Of a DNA stretch of 64,000 nucleotides, positions 33,284 through 44,006 are shown piece by piece. The notes under the pieces were generated by a model that saw only the letters and a list, made by a program, of their open reading frames with translations, made no database searches and had not been told where the DNA came from. Position 1 is the first letter of the stretch, and each line of letters starts with the position of its first letter. The translations under genes and the position numbers were made by a program. This DNA comes from Phytophthora sp. 'mugwort' (taxonomy: Eukaryota; Oomycota; Peronosporomycetes; Peronosporales; Peronosporaceae), in contig JAUCEF010000005.1 of the NCBI GenBank assembly GCA_033558025.1, forward strand, positions 4,526,001 to 4,590,000, written 5' to 3'.

Positions 33284-36200
33284 TCAAGCCACGTATAAAA
33301 ATCTCGTCTGGTCGTCCTCGTGGCGACGAAGATACTCTTTCTGAATGAGGATCTCCACGTTCTGCTTGACAGCTGTACTAGTTGGTATGAATTGGTTGAC
33401 AAGCATCTCTGCAACCTCGTGCATCAACTGCGCCTGATGGATGTCGCGACGCGTCTTCAGCACACGCACGATTGCGGCCTGCAACGACATCTTACGGTCC
33501 TCTTCAACTTCGCGAGTTGGAACCTTGACCACTCTTGGGGATTCAACTGGACTATTTGGTACAGCCTGTTCAGGGGAAGCAAAATCAGGTCAATGTCGTA
33601 AAATATTTCCGAGATACATATTAAAAATCAGCTAACGTACCGAAATCCGAAGTTTTCGGCTGGAAAATCCGAAGTTAATACTATAAGTCGGGTTCGCCGT
33701 ATCGCCGTCGGAGGTCAACACCTTTGCCTAAACGAACAAAAACGATGTGGTTAGTAAGGTTTGCCCACAAGAGTGTGATAGAACGTATAGACTGTACAAA
33801 CCTTAACAAGGCTTGCCAAGTGGTGAGTGCAATCTTGATCCGGGATATTTGTGAGCTGAACAATGGCAGATCGATTTATCTCCTTTTCTCCATTAAACTA
33901 TATGTACACAAAGCAACGATGTGAGCAAATAGCTTCCAGATGAAATGCTTCGCAATATCGTCATTACCTGCAGAAGGATCATCATTTGATAGAAGCTGAG
34001 CAAGAACTCGTAGCGTTTGTCAAAACAGTGACTCTGGATCATTCCGAACGAAAGGTGGTGGATCCACAAAAGTTTTCTGCCAGTACTAGTTGCAGTGTAG
34101 AACTGTGTGAACAAATTCGTGTGGGCTTCAATAGCGGGTGGCAAAAAGATCTTGTGCTCGGCGGCAGCACTCGATATGGGCCATGCTCCAGCTGTTAGAA
34201 CGTCGCAGTGATACACTACAGAGTGGTGGAGGTCAATCGCAGTTGCGTTAGCAGCGTTCTCAGAGTGCAGCTCGATGTCTTTCTCTTCAAGCCACGCGTT
34301 AAACGATCCCATCAATTCCTACAGGTGAACAAAGTGGTAAACGATTGGTGGTCAGAGGTAATGCACGTACGAAGCGAGAGTCCTGTCTGTTGCATGTATG
34401 TATACCTTGCTCAGCATTTTGTCCTTCAGCATCTTCTGCAATTTTGATACAAAATCGCATCCGCAAATGTCGCGTAGCTTTTGAATGAGCAAGATTTCCA
34501 TGTCGTTTGAAGCAGAAGTTCCTACATATACAAAAAAGCAGCAAACGTTTAGCAGCTGAAGTGACGATAAAGATCGGGAACAAGATATTCTTCTATCTAG
34601 TCACGGCTACCTTTGATGAGACGCTTTGCTAGAAACTTGGAGTAATATTTCTTGAAAACGTCTTTGTCGTCGATGAGGCAGAACACAACGCTTACATTCT
34701 CGATTTTTTGTTCAAACATATCGTCCAAGAATTGAGGAAGCATAGAGCGCGGGGACCCAGGCAAAAGGAGCGCTCGACTAGATCCGTGCTTCTTGTCCCG
34801 TGACATCAGACAGTGTGTGTACTTCGCTAACAATTCAGGAAGTCGGGGGTGAGAATTCGCAAATGCCCGGCAAGCCTAAAAATTACAGGTTTTTCATCAG
34901 TGAGTAACTACACCTGATACAGGAAGCAAGCACACTGAGTATGCAGCATAAACAAACCTGGTCAAGTGCAGTTCGCATCAACGGGTGGTAACCAAAAGCG
35001 TCCTTGATAAGGTCAAAATATTTGCTGCGGACTTGCACCAAAGCTTCAATATACCCCTCCGGGTTCTTCGTTGTATCTTCTTGTTGAAATTTCTGGACGA
35101 CCTCCATTCCACTTCGCTCAATGTATTTCTTCAAAATATTCTTTAGATACGGCATGCCAACACCACATGATCAGTAAAAATGTCTACCAACAAGTAATTC
35201 GGTGTAGAAATATCACCTTGAAAGACATCAGCGCATTCTCGTTAGTTAGCTCGGAGAACAGGTTAAACATTCGGTGTAGATCTTCTTTCTGATTGTTGAT
35301 CAAGAAGGTCTCGGCGTCTTCACAGATCCGATCAGCATGTTGATCCACCAGGACGCGGCAGCAAGCTTGTCGAACTTGAGTGACAGTGCTGCAAATAATG
35401 GCATTGATGAAACAAGCACATTAACTTAAACACGCGCATAAACATAGGCATTGACATCTAGCATGACTCACGTCCGATGCAATCGTGATTCACAACGCTT
35501 TTGCTCTTGAGCACACAAAAGCTCGGCCTCTTTTAAGTACTCTGAGATTGTCATCCTGGAAAGCAATTCCGTCGCCTTTGCAGAGTAAAACATGGCGGCG
35601 TCCTACAACAGAACAATACAGCCGGTGAGAGTGAGAGTTGTCATAACCCCATGGAAATTGGACATCTCACCTCAAGGAAAAGTTGCTCAAACTCTTCTCG
35701 ATACAGACTCATTTGATCCTGCCTACACAGTCCTAGACTAAAGTACGTCTGCAAAGACACAACTCTTGTGAGTATTCACCCCGCACAAAGCAGACCAGCA
35801 CCATAAGAATCACCTGCACGGTGCTAGCAATGCAGTCCCCATTTTCAAAGCACTCGCTTCTGTCGTGTCGTGCTGCGTGAAAAATGTGGATAATGGCCTT
35901 CACCAGTCGTTTCTTAAGCTTGAAAAACGCGATGTCGTGCCAAATGTGAAGCGATAGCTATGCAAGCAATAGTTTTTGAGTGATACGTTTACTGTTCAGC
36001 GAGAAATTGCACTGCACTTACTTCTGTGACGGGGTACACTCCAGGAACAGGAGCTTGACCAGTTTCGCAGTGGGAGTACGAGATCCAGTAGCGATTCTGC
36101 ATCACAAGAATCCACCCGCAAACATAAGCGACAGACACTCAAGCAATTAAAGCAATCCAGTTACCGACCAGGTAGCGGAAGAGCTCCGAAATATAGCTCG

Positions 36201-36698
36201 TCCCCGTGGCGAACGATTCAAACGAGGTGTAATAGTGGCTCAGAAACTCGGGCTCGCCGTCGATCGCGTTGAGCTCCTTCAAGATGGACTCCACGTGCTT
36301 TACAAGCAGCCCTCGTAGTCGGAAGAACAGCATCTCCGCCTGAGGCGCCCCTGGGTTTGTGCAAATCTTGTAGACGCCACTACCGATGAAACGTCAGACC
36401 ATAACGCACGTCAGGTAAATGCGTTTTGACCAACTCGATGCAGGACCACGTTGCGTCACGTACGAGTACATCTTGAGCCACTTCTCGTTCGTCAACGTCT
36501 GCGGCGTCCCCGTGACCAACGACGCCAGCGGCGGCTGCATCTCCCTCCATTCGTTCTCAAAGTTCACCTGCCGAAGGTCAACCGACAAAATACTAGGCAT
36601 TAGCTCCTGCTCTTGCGGCGATGCGTCTTCCTCGCCCTCTACGGGACGCAGCACTGTATATAGGGACGAGTTACCGTCGACGCCTTAAGTAGCGACAT
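33284..36698 (-). CDS. CUL1: Cullin, CUL1-like SCF scaffold
   Basis: A multi-exon gene (about 12 short introns). Cullins bridge SKP1/F-box adaptors and the RBX1 RING protein. Recognised in order: VNFENEWREMQP, an intron after KWLKMYS, VYKICTNPGAPQAEMLFFRL, ETGQAPVPGVYPVTE, YFSLGLCRQDQMSLYREEF, LFSELTNENALMSF, LPELLAKYTHCLMSR, DDKDVFKKYYSKFLAKRLI (cullin signature), SNDMEILLIQKLRDICGCDF, TAGAWPIS, then the C-terminal winged helix EEDRKMSLQAAIVRVLKTRR with the neddylation lysine (VLK), ending FLYVA. Matches to CUL1 blocks are closer than to CUL3 or CUL4. The first exon is uncertain: no in-frame ATG precedes 36654, so the start may be the ATG at 36698 through a short intron, or internal. The CCAAT box (minus strand) at 36787-36791 lies about 90 bases upstream. 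Confidence 0.88.
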
Positions 36699-36889
36699 TT
36701 CCTACTCCTCGGGTAGCGTCTGGTTTCGCTTTGGTTCCGCGCGCACTGATTCCTCAACTTGCAGTGTTGGCGACTGCTCAGTGCGGATTGGTCGGTTGCA
36801 GCTTGAGAGCGGAAACGATGTCCTTATCCTGCAACTGACGCAAGTAGCACTTTGACCAACACTCCTCAATTTCCATGATTGACGCCTAG

Positions 36890-39236
36890 CTAACGCAGGT
36901 GGAGCAGGAGCTGCACGAGGTGGAGGAGGACCTGAACGTGCTGCTGCTCGTCAGAGCGAGCTGCTGGAGAGGAAGAGGGAGCTGCTGGAGCAACTAGAGT
37001 GCGAAAAGATCGGACATGGCGAAGTAGCCGCATCTAGACGCGATGCAGGCCAGACTGGAAGGCGCAGTTTCAGTGGACGGAGCAGATCCACACGCTGCTG
37101 ACTGACACGGTGGGGCAAATGCTACAGTACTACAGATTTACTGGTGGTAATGCTCGAGTTGACAACATTACTGTTGTGGCGTGTAGTTTCACTTGCCGGG
37201 GTTTCGCTCTGTGCAGGAAGAGGTGATCAACGTGACGGTGTCCAAGCAAGATGCGTTCGTGGTCATGCGGTCCGGAGGCGGCAAGAGTCTCTGCTACCAG
37301 CTCCCGGCGCTGCTTGACAGTGTACGGTTAATTGTGGCGGTATTGACGACGGAGTTGTAGCTGTCTGACAGATGTGGTGGCGTGTAGAATGCTGGCTTCA
37401 GTGTGGTCATCTCTCACTCATCCAGGACCAGGTGATGCTGTTTAACGACATCGCCGGCGAAGGAGCAGCGCGCCGATTGTCTGGAGAGCAGGCTCGCGCT
37501 GAAGCATCGGCAATTTATAATCGTTGCTGGCGTCTGATAGCACACTCAAGATTTTGCTCATTACCCAAGCTCATCAAGAGTAAACTCCTCAGGTCGAGGT
37601 TTGAGAAGGCGTACCAAACTGGGTGACTTAGGCGTTTTGTTATTGATGAGGCTCATTGCTGCAGCCAATGGGGAAACGATTTTCGGAGTGTACGTCGAGG
37701 CTGAGCAGGACCTCAGTGGAAAAAAAAAAAACATTTTCTCATGCGCATATGGTTTTCTATGCGTGCAGGACTACTCGAAGCTTGGTATCTTAAAGCGGCA
37801 GTTTCCTAAAGTACCCATCTTGGCACTGACAGCAACGGCCACGCCACGTTTGGCAAGGATGTGAAGACCACGCGCGATTCAGAATTGCGTATCATTTCAG
37901 ACTTCGTTCCTCAGGAACAATCTGCACTATGAGGTACGCAAATATTCGTCGCTAAACATGCAGGTGAAGTGTATGAAACCATTGTTGTCTTCATTATCGC
38001 AGGTCGTTGGATTCCCTCGTCTAACTCGTCAAAACCCCTTTTCATCCACTGATACTGGCATCGTCTACTGCCTTACAAGAAAAGAGACAAACAGGTGACG
38101 AAGCACCTTCGACACGCAAATATCCGGGCGGCCTGTTATCATGCGTACATGGAAGATAAGGAAGAAACTCACATGGCTTGGTTTCGAAACAAGCTCCAGG
38201 TTGTGGTGGCAACCATCGCATTTGGTCTTGGGATTAACAAGCCAGATGTGCGATTTGTTATACACTTTACGCTATCCAAGGTGCGCACTCCACTTACCTT
38301 GTGTCGCGATGCTTTTGATCGTATACGTGTATTTGATTGATCGAGGTGCAGTCCATAGAAGGTTAGTATCAAGAATCAGGGCGGGCAGGTCGTGATGGAA
38401 TGCCAGCGCGTTGTGTTTGATGTCAGACGTGCTGCGCGTTTGCAATATTGTCCAGGCAGAGGTGGGGGGTATGCAAAACATGCGATCAATGATTAAGTAC
38501 TGTGAGGAGCTTTCGCAGTGCCGCCAGTCTATGATGGCAGCATACTTTGGGTCGTACTAGGTCGTGTCGCAGTAACGATAGCATGTATTCATAAGCTTAC
38601 TGAATGGTTTTGCTTGACAGAGAGGATGCTGAATCCACAACAATATGTGAAGGAGCATGCGACAACTGCAAGAGAGACATTGACACTGAAAACACAATTG
38701 ATTTATCCAAGCACTCAAGAGCCCTCATTTCAATCACGGAGGATGCAAAGAAACTGTAAGAGCATAATTCTGTGTAGATTCCGTTCAAAGCTCACCTGAG
38801 TTGCTGATATGTTGTAGAGAGGCTCTCACGCTGAAGCAGCTCATTGATGATTTCAAGTCCAGAAAGTTCGCCCGGAATGGACAGACTTGGACCCGACCAT
38901 AGCCTCGATGTCTCGAGGCATATGTGATACTCTCGTTATCAATCTCCTGTTGAGGTAGGTTTTCTGCTAAGAGTGGCCGTCAGAATCATGCAGGGTGGTG
39001 TATATGACATGGTTGCTGCGAACTAGCCACGTTCTTCAACCCGAGATCAGCTACACAGCGTACAACACGATCTGCTATTTGGTTCCTGGCCCCGAGCGCA
39101 ACACTTGAAGAAGGACAGATTTCAAATTCAACTTCCGCGAATGTCTTATATCTGCGGCGGAGGGGTTGGAGAGCGCAACCACTACTAAGCCACCAAGAAA
39201 AGAAAGCGATCGCCTGAGGTTATTGAGATTGACTGA
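36890..39236 (+). pseudogene. RecQ-family DNA helicase, decayed
   Basis: The motifs of an ATP-dependent 3'-5' RecQ helicase appear in order. They are a coiled-coil leader (QELLERKRELL-like, about 36960), [20 protein letters not shown] followed by [13 protein letters not shown] (Walker A, 37220-37310), SLIQDQVMLFNDIAGEG, LIKSKLLRSRFEKAY, RFVIDEAHCCSQWGNDFRS (motif II), DYSKLGILKRQFPKVPILA followed by LTATATP, TKHLRHANIRAACYHAYMED and QVVVATIAFGLGINKPDVRF. YYQESGRAGRDGMPARCV, the zinc ligand block CEGACDNCKRD, and an RQC-like end with KKRKRSPEVIEID follow. An in-frame TGA follows AYQTG (37622), and frameshifts occur near 37400, 37565 and 38090. Some gaps are introns (for example 37142-37220), but the damage in the helicase core is not removable by splicing. 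Confidence 0.8.
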
Positions 39237-39350
39237 TGAGTCGCCATTTGGGAGTTTAACAGATTTGCATCGACTTGTAACGTGTTAGATTTCGCTGTTA
39301 CCTAGTACAAGTAGGTGGTGCTGGAAGAAAGTTACATGCTAAAGAGATAT

Positions 39351-41546
39351 TCATAACGGTCCGTTGAAGCAGAAGGAAACGTGAGAGACTGCAAGTGTCG
39401 GTTTGTTCTTGTGCGTGGCTAGTCGTTCACGATACTGAAGCCCGTAGCTCAGGGGGGTGCCGGATCGGGAAGCAAGAGGTTCAGGTGGAGTAGGAGGGTT
39501 GATAGACATCTTTTGGCTGGAGTGACCTAGCATCAATCGATGAGCTGCTGCCACTTGCATAGGACCCGGCACGATCAAGGGTTTCTTCTCAATATTAGCC
39601 GCCAACCACTGCGCTTTATCCGTTCCAGAAAACCCGAAGCAGTCTCGACCAAGCTGCTCTTTTTTCTGCGCCCCTTTTAGCGGTGGAAGCACCACTCCAT
39701 TGCTGTCTGTTTCTGGTCGACGATGCTGTAGTGGTGCCGAGAATCGCAATTGGAGCTCATCGATGTACTGCTGGGACGCATCCAACATCTTGCGATACTT
39801 CAATCCTTGCTGCGAACGCGAAGGGGGCGGATATATACGAACAAAGTCAATCAGACATTCTTGGTCGACTGCTTGATCGGCATCTTCATCTTGCTGTTGG
39901 TCATCATTGGCAACAGGATCACGAGATGCGAAGTCGCTGATACTTATGCCATACTTTTGCTGGAGACTACGACTCAGCTCCTCCTGGTTGTCAGCGTATT
40001 TGCTCACGATTTTGTCGAGGTGACGCAGTCTATCCGAGTTGAAGTGGGAGTAGTAATTAGTAAGTGCTTCACGAAGCTGATCGGCGCTCAATGGCAACTG
40101 AATTCCTTTCTCGGCTTCATTGGTATTTTCGGGGACACTTGTTCGAGGCGATGGCGGGATCAATGGCGGGAGCTCATTACGCTGATTGTCACTAACCATA
40201 TTAGATGCAGAATAGCTTGAAATTGAAGTCGAAGTACCACCGTAAAGCCGCCGCTGGAGTGCACGAGCCTGCTCGCCTTCATACCGTTCTTTGTCGTTTG
40301 TTGTGATATTCAATAAATCAAGTGTTTGAGAAATGAGTGGTTCCTTCACACTCCAATCCAGTTGCGAATCGCAGCCAAAACTTGGCAAGTGGTTGACCTC
40401 AAGCAGCCACGGCTTGAACTGCTCATCGATTAACACATCCATGCCTAATAGTGCGAAAGAACAGGACGATGGTGTCGATGTTCTAGCAGGAGGAGTAGAC
40501 TCGCTCGTATCATCACCAGTACTGCCACCGTCACTGCTTTCTTCAACACTTCCGTTAGCACTAACGGGACGAGCGCTTCTGGCTCGATTATTGCCGGGCC
40601 CCATGCTCATACCACCAGCCTGAGGGCCAGACCGCCGTACATACTTTGCGAATGTTGATCTATACTCTTGTGCCAGGGTAGGCTGCACAGACAGAATTGA
40701 CTTGAGGCAAATATCACCGATTTCGTCCCAGAGTGCGTCCACCTTCTCGCTTGGGAGTATCTCTCTTAGCCATGCGAAGAACCATTTGAGTGATCGTTTA
40801 CTGCCTTTGTCCTCGGTTCCATTTCCTTTGTTTACTTCAAAGTTGTTCGAGTGCTTGTTTACGGCATAGTTAGTAAGGTGCATGAATCGCTGCTCAAGGT
40901 TGTTTGCGTTGGGGGTCACGTAGTCGGCCGTACACATGCGGACCAAGCCGTCCTTGAAAATATATACGCGAAGTGGTGAGCATGAGGTGACGAGCACGTA
41001 AATGCGTAGATCAAACTTCTTGCCATCGATGAGCAACGGACGAGCCACGTATTGCTGAGCGACAAGAACATCACCACGAGGAATCTGAGAGAGCTTGCGT
41101 GTGAGGAACACACCACGTCCTTGGCACATGTGGTCGGGCTTCACTATGAACGTACGTTGGCTTTCACCTTCCGAGTTGAAGTTCTGTTGAAAATCATACT
41201 GGTCGAAAGGCAGGATCCATGTCCGAGGGACGAAGTCATATTCACCCGGGAATAGTTTCTTCATGCGCTCGAGGTTTCGTGCCAACTTGGACTTGCATGC
41301 CAAGTTGGCCATTCCTGGAAAGTGGTTCACCTTCTGATAGGGTAGCAGCGCCCTGAAGGTCGGAAGGATGTCGGGCACATCGATCCAGTGCAAATTGCAC
41401 ACGGACGGCTTGCCTTCGGGTTTTTCGTCTGTCACGAGCTTCCAACCCCGTGCTCGCGCTACGCGACGCACCACTTCGTACCTGCACAAAGTCACATTTA
41501 TCCGCACACGTTTGGTCTTTCGTTTTGAAGTCCTTTTGCCCTCCAT
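39351..41546 (-). CDS. Tubulin tyrosine ligase-like (TTLL) polyglutamylase, 731 aa
   Basis: A single exon. TTLL enzymes use an ATP-grasp fold to add glutamates to tubulin tails. Residues 16-35 (INVTLCRYEVVRRVARARGW) open the domain, NHFPGM and LARNLERMKKLFP follow. TFIVKPDHMCQGRGVFLT (about 131-148) binds nucleotide, FDLRIYVLVTSCSPLRVYIF and RFMHLTNYAVNKHS are core blocks, and LLGMDVLIDEQFKPWLLEVN (about 385-404) holds the metal-binding E-x-N. An about 60-residue Ser/Thr/Gly-rich insert sits before that last block. The C-terminal 300 residues are less ordered, with LTNYYSHFNSDRLRHLDKIV. The pattern is closest to TTLL6/9/13-type glutamylases, likely acting on flagellar or spindle microtubules. 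ATG at 41546; CCAAT box 40 bases upstream. Confidence 0.9.
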   Translation of the reverse strand: MEGKRTSKRKTKRVRINVTLCRYEVVRRVARARGWKLVTDEKPEGKPSVCNLHWIDVPDILPTFRALLPYQKVNHFPGMANLACKSKLARNLERMKKLFPGEYDFVPRTWILPFDQYDFQQNFNSEGESQRTFIVKPDHMCQGRGVFLTRKLSQIPRGDVLVAQQYVARPLLIDGKKFDLRIYVLVTSCSPLRVYIFKDGLVRMCTADYVTPNANNLEQRFMHLTNYAVNKHSNNFEVNKGNGTEDKGSKRSLKWFFAWLREILPSEKVDALWDEIGDICLKSILSVQPTLAQEYRSTFAKYVRRSGPQAGGMSMGPGNNRARSARPVSANGSVEESSDGGSTGDDTSESTPPARTSTPSSCSFALLGMDVLIDEQFKPWLLEVNHLPSFGCDSQLDWSVKEPLISQTLDLLNITTNDKERYEGEQARALQRRLYGGTSTSISSYSASNMVSDNQRNELPPLIPPSPRTSVPENTNEAEKGIQLPLSADQLREALTNYYSHFNSDRLRHLDKIVSKYADNQEELSRSLQQKYGISISDFASRDPVANDDQQQDEDADQAVDQECLIDFVRIYPPPSRSQQGLKYRKMLDASQQYIDELQLRFSAPLQHRRPETDSNGVVLPPLKGAQKKEQLGRDCFGFSGTDKAQWLAANIEKKPLIVPGPMQVAAAHRLMLGHSSQKMSINPPTPPEPLASRSGTPLSYGLQYRERLATHKNKPTLAVSHVSFCFNGPL

Positions 41547-41586
41547 CGTGACGGCAAGTCTACAAAGTCTACAAGTTTTATCGCTA

Positions 41587-41591
41587 CCAAT
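41587..41591 (-). promoter_or_regulatory. CCAAT box of the TTLL gene
   Basis: CCAAT on the plus strand (ATTGG reading toward the gene) about 40 bases before the TTLL start codon. Similar boxes stand before several other genes here. Confidence 0.35.
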
Positions 41592-41671
41592 CGGTCACTC
41601 CGATGCTAACAGGGGCGGAACAGACTTTCCAACTTGGTATCACTCGAGTTCAACCTTGCCGAAAACGTCAC

Positions 41672-41734
41672 GGATTGAAAAGGTTCTATTTGTGGTGAAC
41701 GTCGAGAGAAACCGCAAATAGAACCTTTCAATCC
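41672..41734. repeat. 24-bp hairpin between TPI and TTLL genes
   Basis: GGATTGAAAAGGTTCTATTT begins the left arm (41672-41696). The right arm (41711-41734) is its reverse complement except for one extra A and one G:T-type mismatch, with a 14-base loop. It lies 90 bases after the TPI stop codon and 125 bases before the TTLL start, so it may fold in the TPI transcript 3' end. Confidence 0.85.
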
Positions 41735-41822
41735 CTGCGCACAATCTGAGCACAGGAAAAATACATTGTCGACACGAGCAACTTCCGACCCAATTCAACC
41801 TAACACTGCAACCTTCCGCCAC

Positions 41823-42640
41823 CTACAGCGTACTCCGGATGATTGTGTCGAATTCCGGCTTGAGCGACGCTCCGCCCACGAGAAATCCGTCGACATCCTC
41901 CAACCCAATCAACTCGTTGCAATTTTTTCCATTGACCGATCCTCCGTAGATGATCCGCAGACTTTGGGCCACACAAACTGACACATTGCTGGCGATCCAC
42001 TGTCGCAGCTTCTGGTGTGTCTCTTGCGCCTGCGCTGGGGTAGCCACCACACCCGTGCCAATAGCCCATACCGGCTCGTAGGCGATCGTTATGCGCGCCC
42101 ACTCCCTCTCGTCGATGATTGCCACCAGCGCCATCGTTTGCCTCGTTAACACGTCGAGCGTCTGCCCCGCCTGGCGTTTCTCCAGCGTCTCGCCAATGCA
42201 GAAAATGACCTGGAGGCCGAGATCTAGCGCGCGCTTCGTCTTCTTGGCCACGATCTCGTCAGTCTCGCCGTAGTACGCGCGGCGTTCCGAGTGGCCTGTG
42301 ATGGCCCACGAGATGCCAAAGTCCATGAGCTGTTCGGCTGCGATCTCTCCCGTGAAGGCGCCGAGACCCGTGAGACTCACGTTCTGCGCGCAGACGGCGA
42401 TATCGCGCTGCAGCAACTGCTGGACCAGATCCAAGTGTAGCGAGGGGGGTGCCACCACCACGTCCACATGGGAAGGGTCCACGACGCTCTTGTTAAGGAT
42501 GGCCACCATGTCACGGACGGAGCTGCGCGTCCCGTTCTGTATTGCACAGCATCAGAGTGAGGATATATGGTAGATACACATTGGGGTTATTTGTAACTTA
42601 CGCATTTCCAGTTGCCGCCGATGAGGTATTTTCGAGGCAT
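41823..42640 (-). CDS. TPI: Triosephosphate isomerase, 250 aa
   Basis: Two exons: 42602-42640 (MPRKYLIGGNWKC) and 41823-42536, with a 65-base GT-AG intron. The enzyme interconverts dihydroxyacetone phosphate and glyceraldehyde 3-phosphate in glycolysis. Active-site residues are all visible: Asn and Lys in GGNWKCNGT, His in WAITGHSERR, Glu in IAYEPVWAIGTG (with the flexible loop 6), and the phosphate-binding IIYGGSVNGKN and DGFLVGGASL. The length of 250 residues is standard. I see no mitochondrial targeting extension and no fusion to glyceraldehyde-3-phosphate dehydrogenase, so this is probably the cytosolic form. The intron directly after NWKC is notable because it splits the catalytic Asn/Lys exon from the rest. 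Confidence 0.97.
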
Positions 42641-44006
42641 TCTGTGATATGTGGTGGTGGGGAAGGTGAAGAATTGCTACTGAGAGTCTCAAGGTGTCGA
42701 TGGTGCAGTGTTGACGTCAGCGGTCGCAGTTGAAGTGCCGTTAGTTGCGTGGAAGTTAAATGTGGACGTTATTTATGGCAAGTTGATGTGGTGGACATGC
42801 TGTACAAGACACAACTCAGCGCAGATAAAGAGGTTGTGATGATCGTAGCGTATCCGAAGAACGAACAATGACCACGATATTATTATACCGAGAAAAAAAG
42901 GTTCTGCACAACATTTTCACTGTAGTGCCTTGCCGGTGAAAAACAGTATTTGTGTTGCTAAACAACGAATTTAGCACAGCGACATAACATCGTCCAATTT
43001 TCATGATAGCAGACCCGCGCAGCTCAAACCTTGCAATAAACAAGACCATGACACCTAAAGTATAGCAATTAACGTCACGTACACGGTAGCTAGTACAGCA
43101 TCGACGTACACGCAAATGACCCCTTCCATGAGAAGCTTCGTCAACGCCCAGAATTTGGTCTATGTAGTCTGCGCTCGAGCGTACCAGATAGAGCACGCAC
43201 TGAACAAATGACGTACAATCCGTTGGAAATCGCTGGAGAAATTGCGACGAAAATTTTTTACGACGCCAGGAGTAGGAAAAAAATTGATCGATCGATATGT
43301 ATCTTCAAGAATTTATTCTTCCTCACTACGAAATCCTAGGCTAAATCACTGCTCGGGTCGACCGATGCACTTTTAGGACCTGTCCCCCCTCCGGAGATAC
43401 CGTGAAAGCAACAACAGTATTAAACTGTTTTCACGTGGGATCGCCTTGCTTTGCAATGCATGAGTATCCAGGCTAACACAAATATTGGAATTAAGTCTGC
43501 ATCTAAATTGCTGTTTGTGCTGCATTCAATAGCAACAGAGTAAACCACTTCGAGATCCGCTTTCTCGAGCAACGTGAAAAGAATGATAACACACCCAATA
43601 TACACGCCTGGGCTCTAATGTTCAGAGCACACCGGAGGAATGTCTTAGTAGGTGAGCAGAATGTTGACATTGTCTAACAATCCACACCTCCAGTTAATAT
43701 CCCGACAAGAGCTTTGAAGGGCTACGGTACAACATTAAGCACAAATTTGCCTCCGCATTTTCTAAGTCAGAGCACTACGACAAACAATTGGAAGCTTACT
43801 CGAAATATCACACGGTCCAGTCTCGCTGCCGGGTCGTCGATCTGGCTTTCGGTTGGTTCGGTGTCCGATCTTTTCGATACTACAGGTACATATAGTCTCT
43901 TGAAGCATAACAAACAATTTGACAGCTCAGACAATGGACAACAGTTGTGTTTTTCTTCAAATAGGTAAGCATCAGTGCGGGCTCTCTGCTCTGCCTGGAG
44001 AATGCT
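42641..44006. other. Intergenic region with no supported gene
   Basis: Contains the TPI promoter and the 3' side of the Cep78-like gene. Frames at 42816-43196 (minus) and 43714-43968 (plus) have no recognisable domain and look spurious. Confidence 0.4.

Noticed and set aside
42816..43196. 126-codon minus-strand frame upstream of TPI
   Set aside because: No domain, no compositional signal and it overlaps the expected TPI promoter; likely chance.
43714..43968. 84-codon plus-strand frame 3' of the Cep78-like gene
   Set aside because: No motif and no paired splice signals; Ser/Thr-rich composition of the opposite strand explains it.
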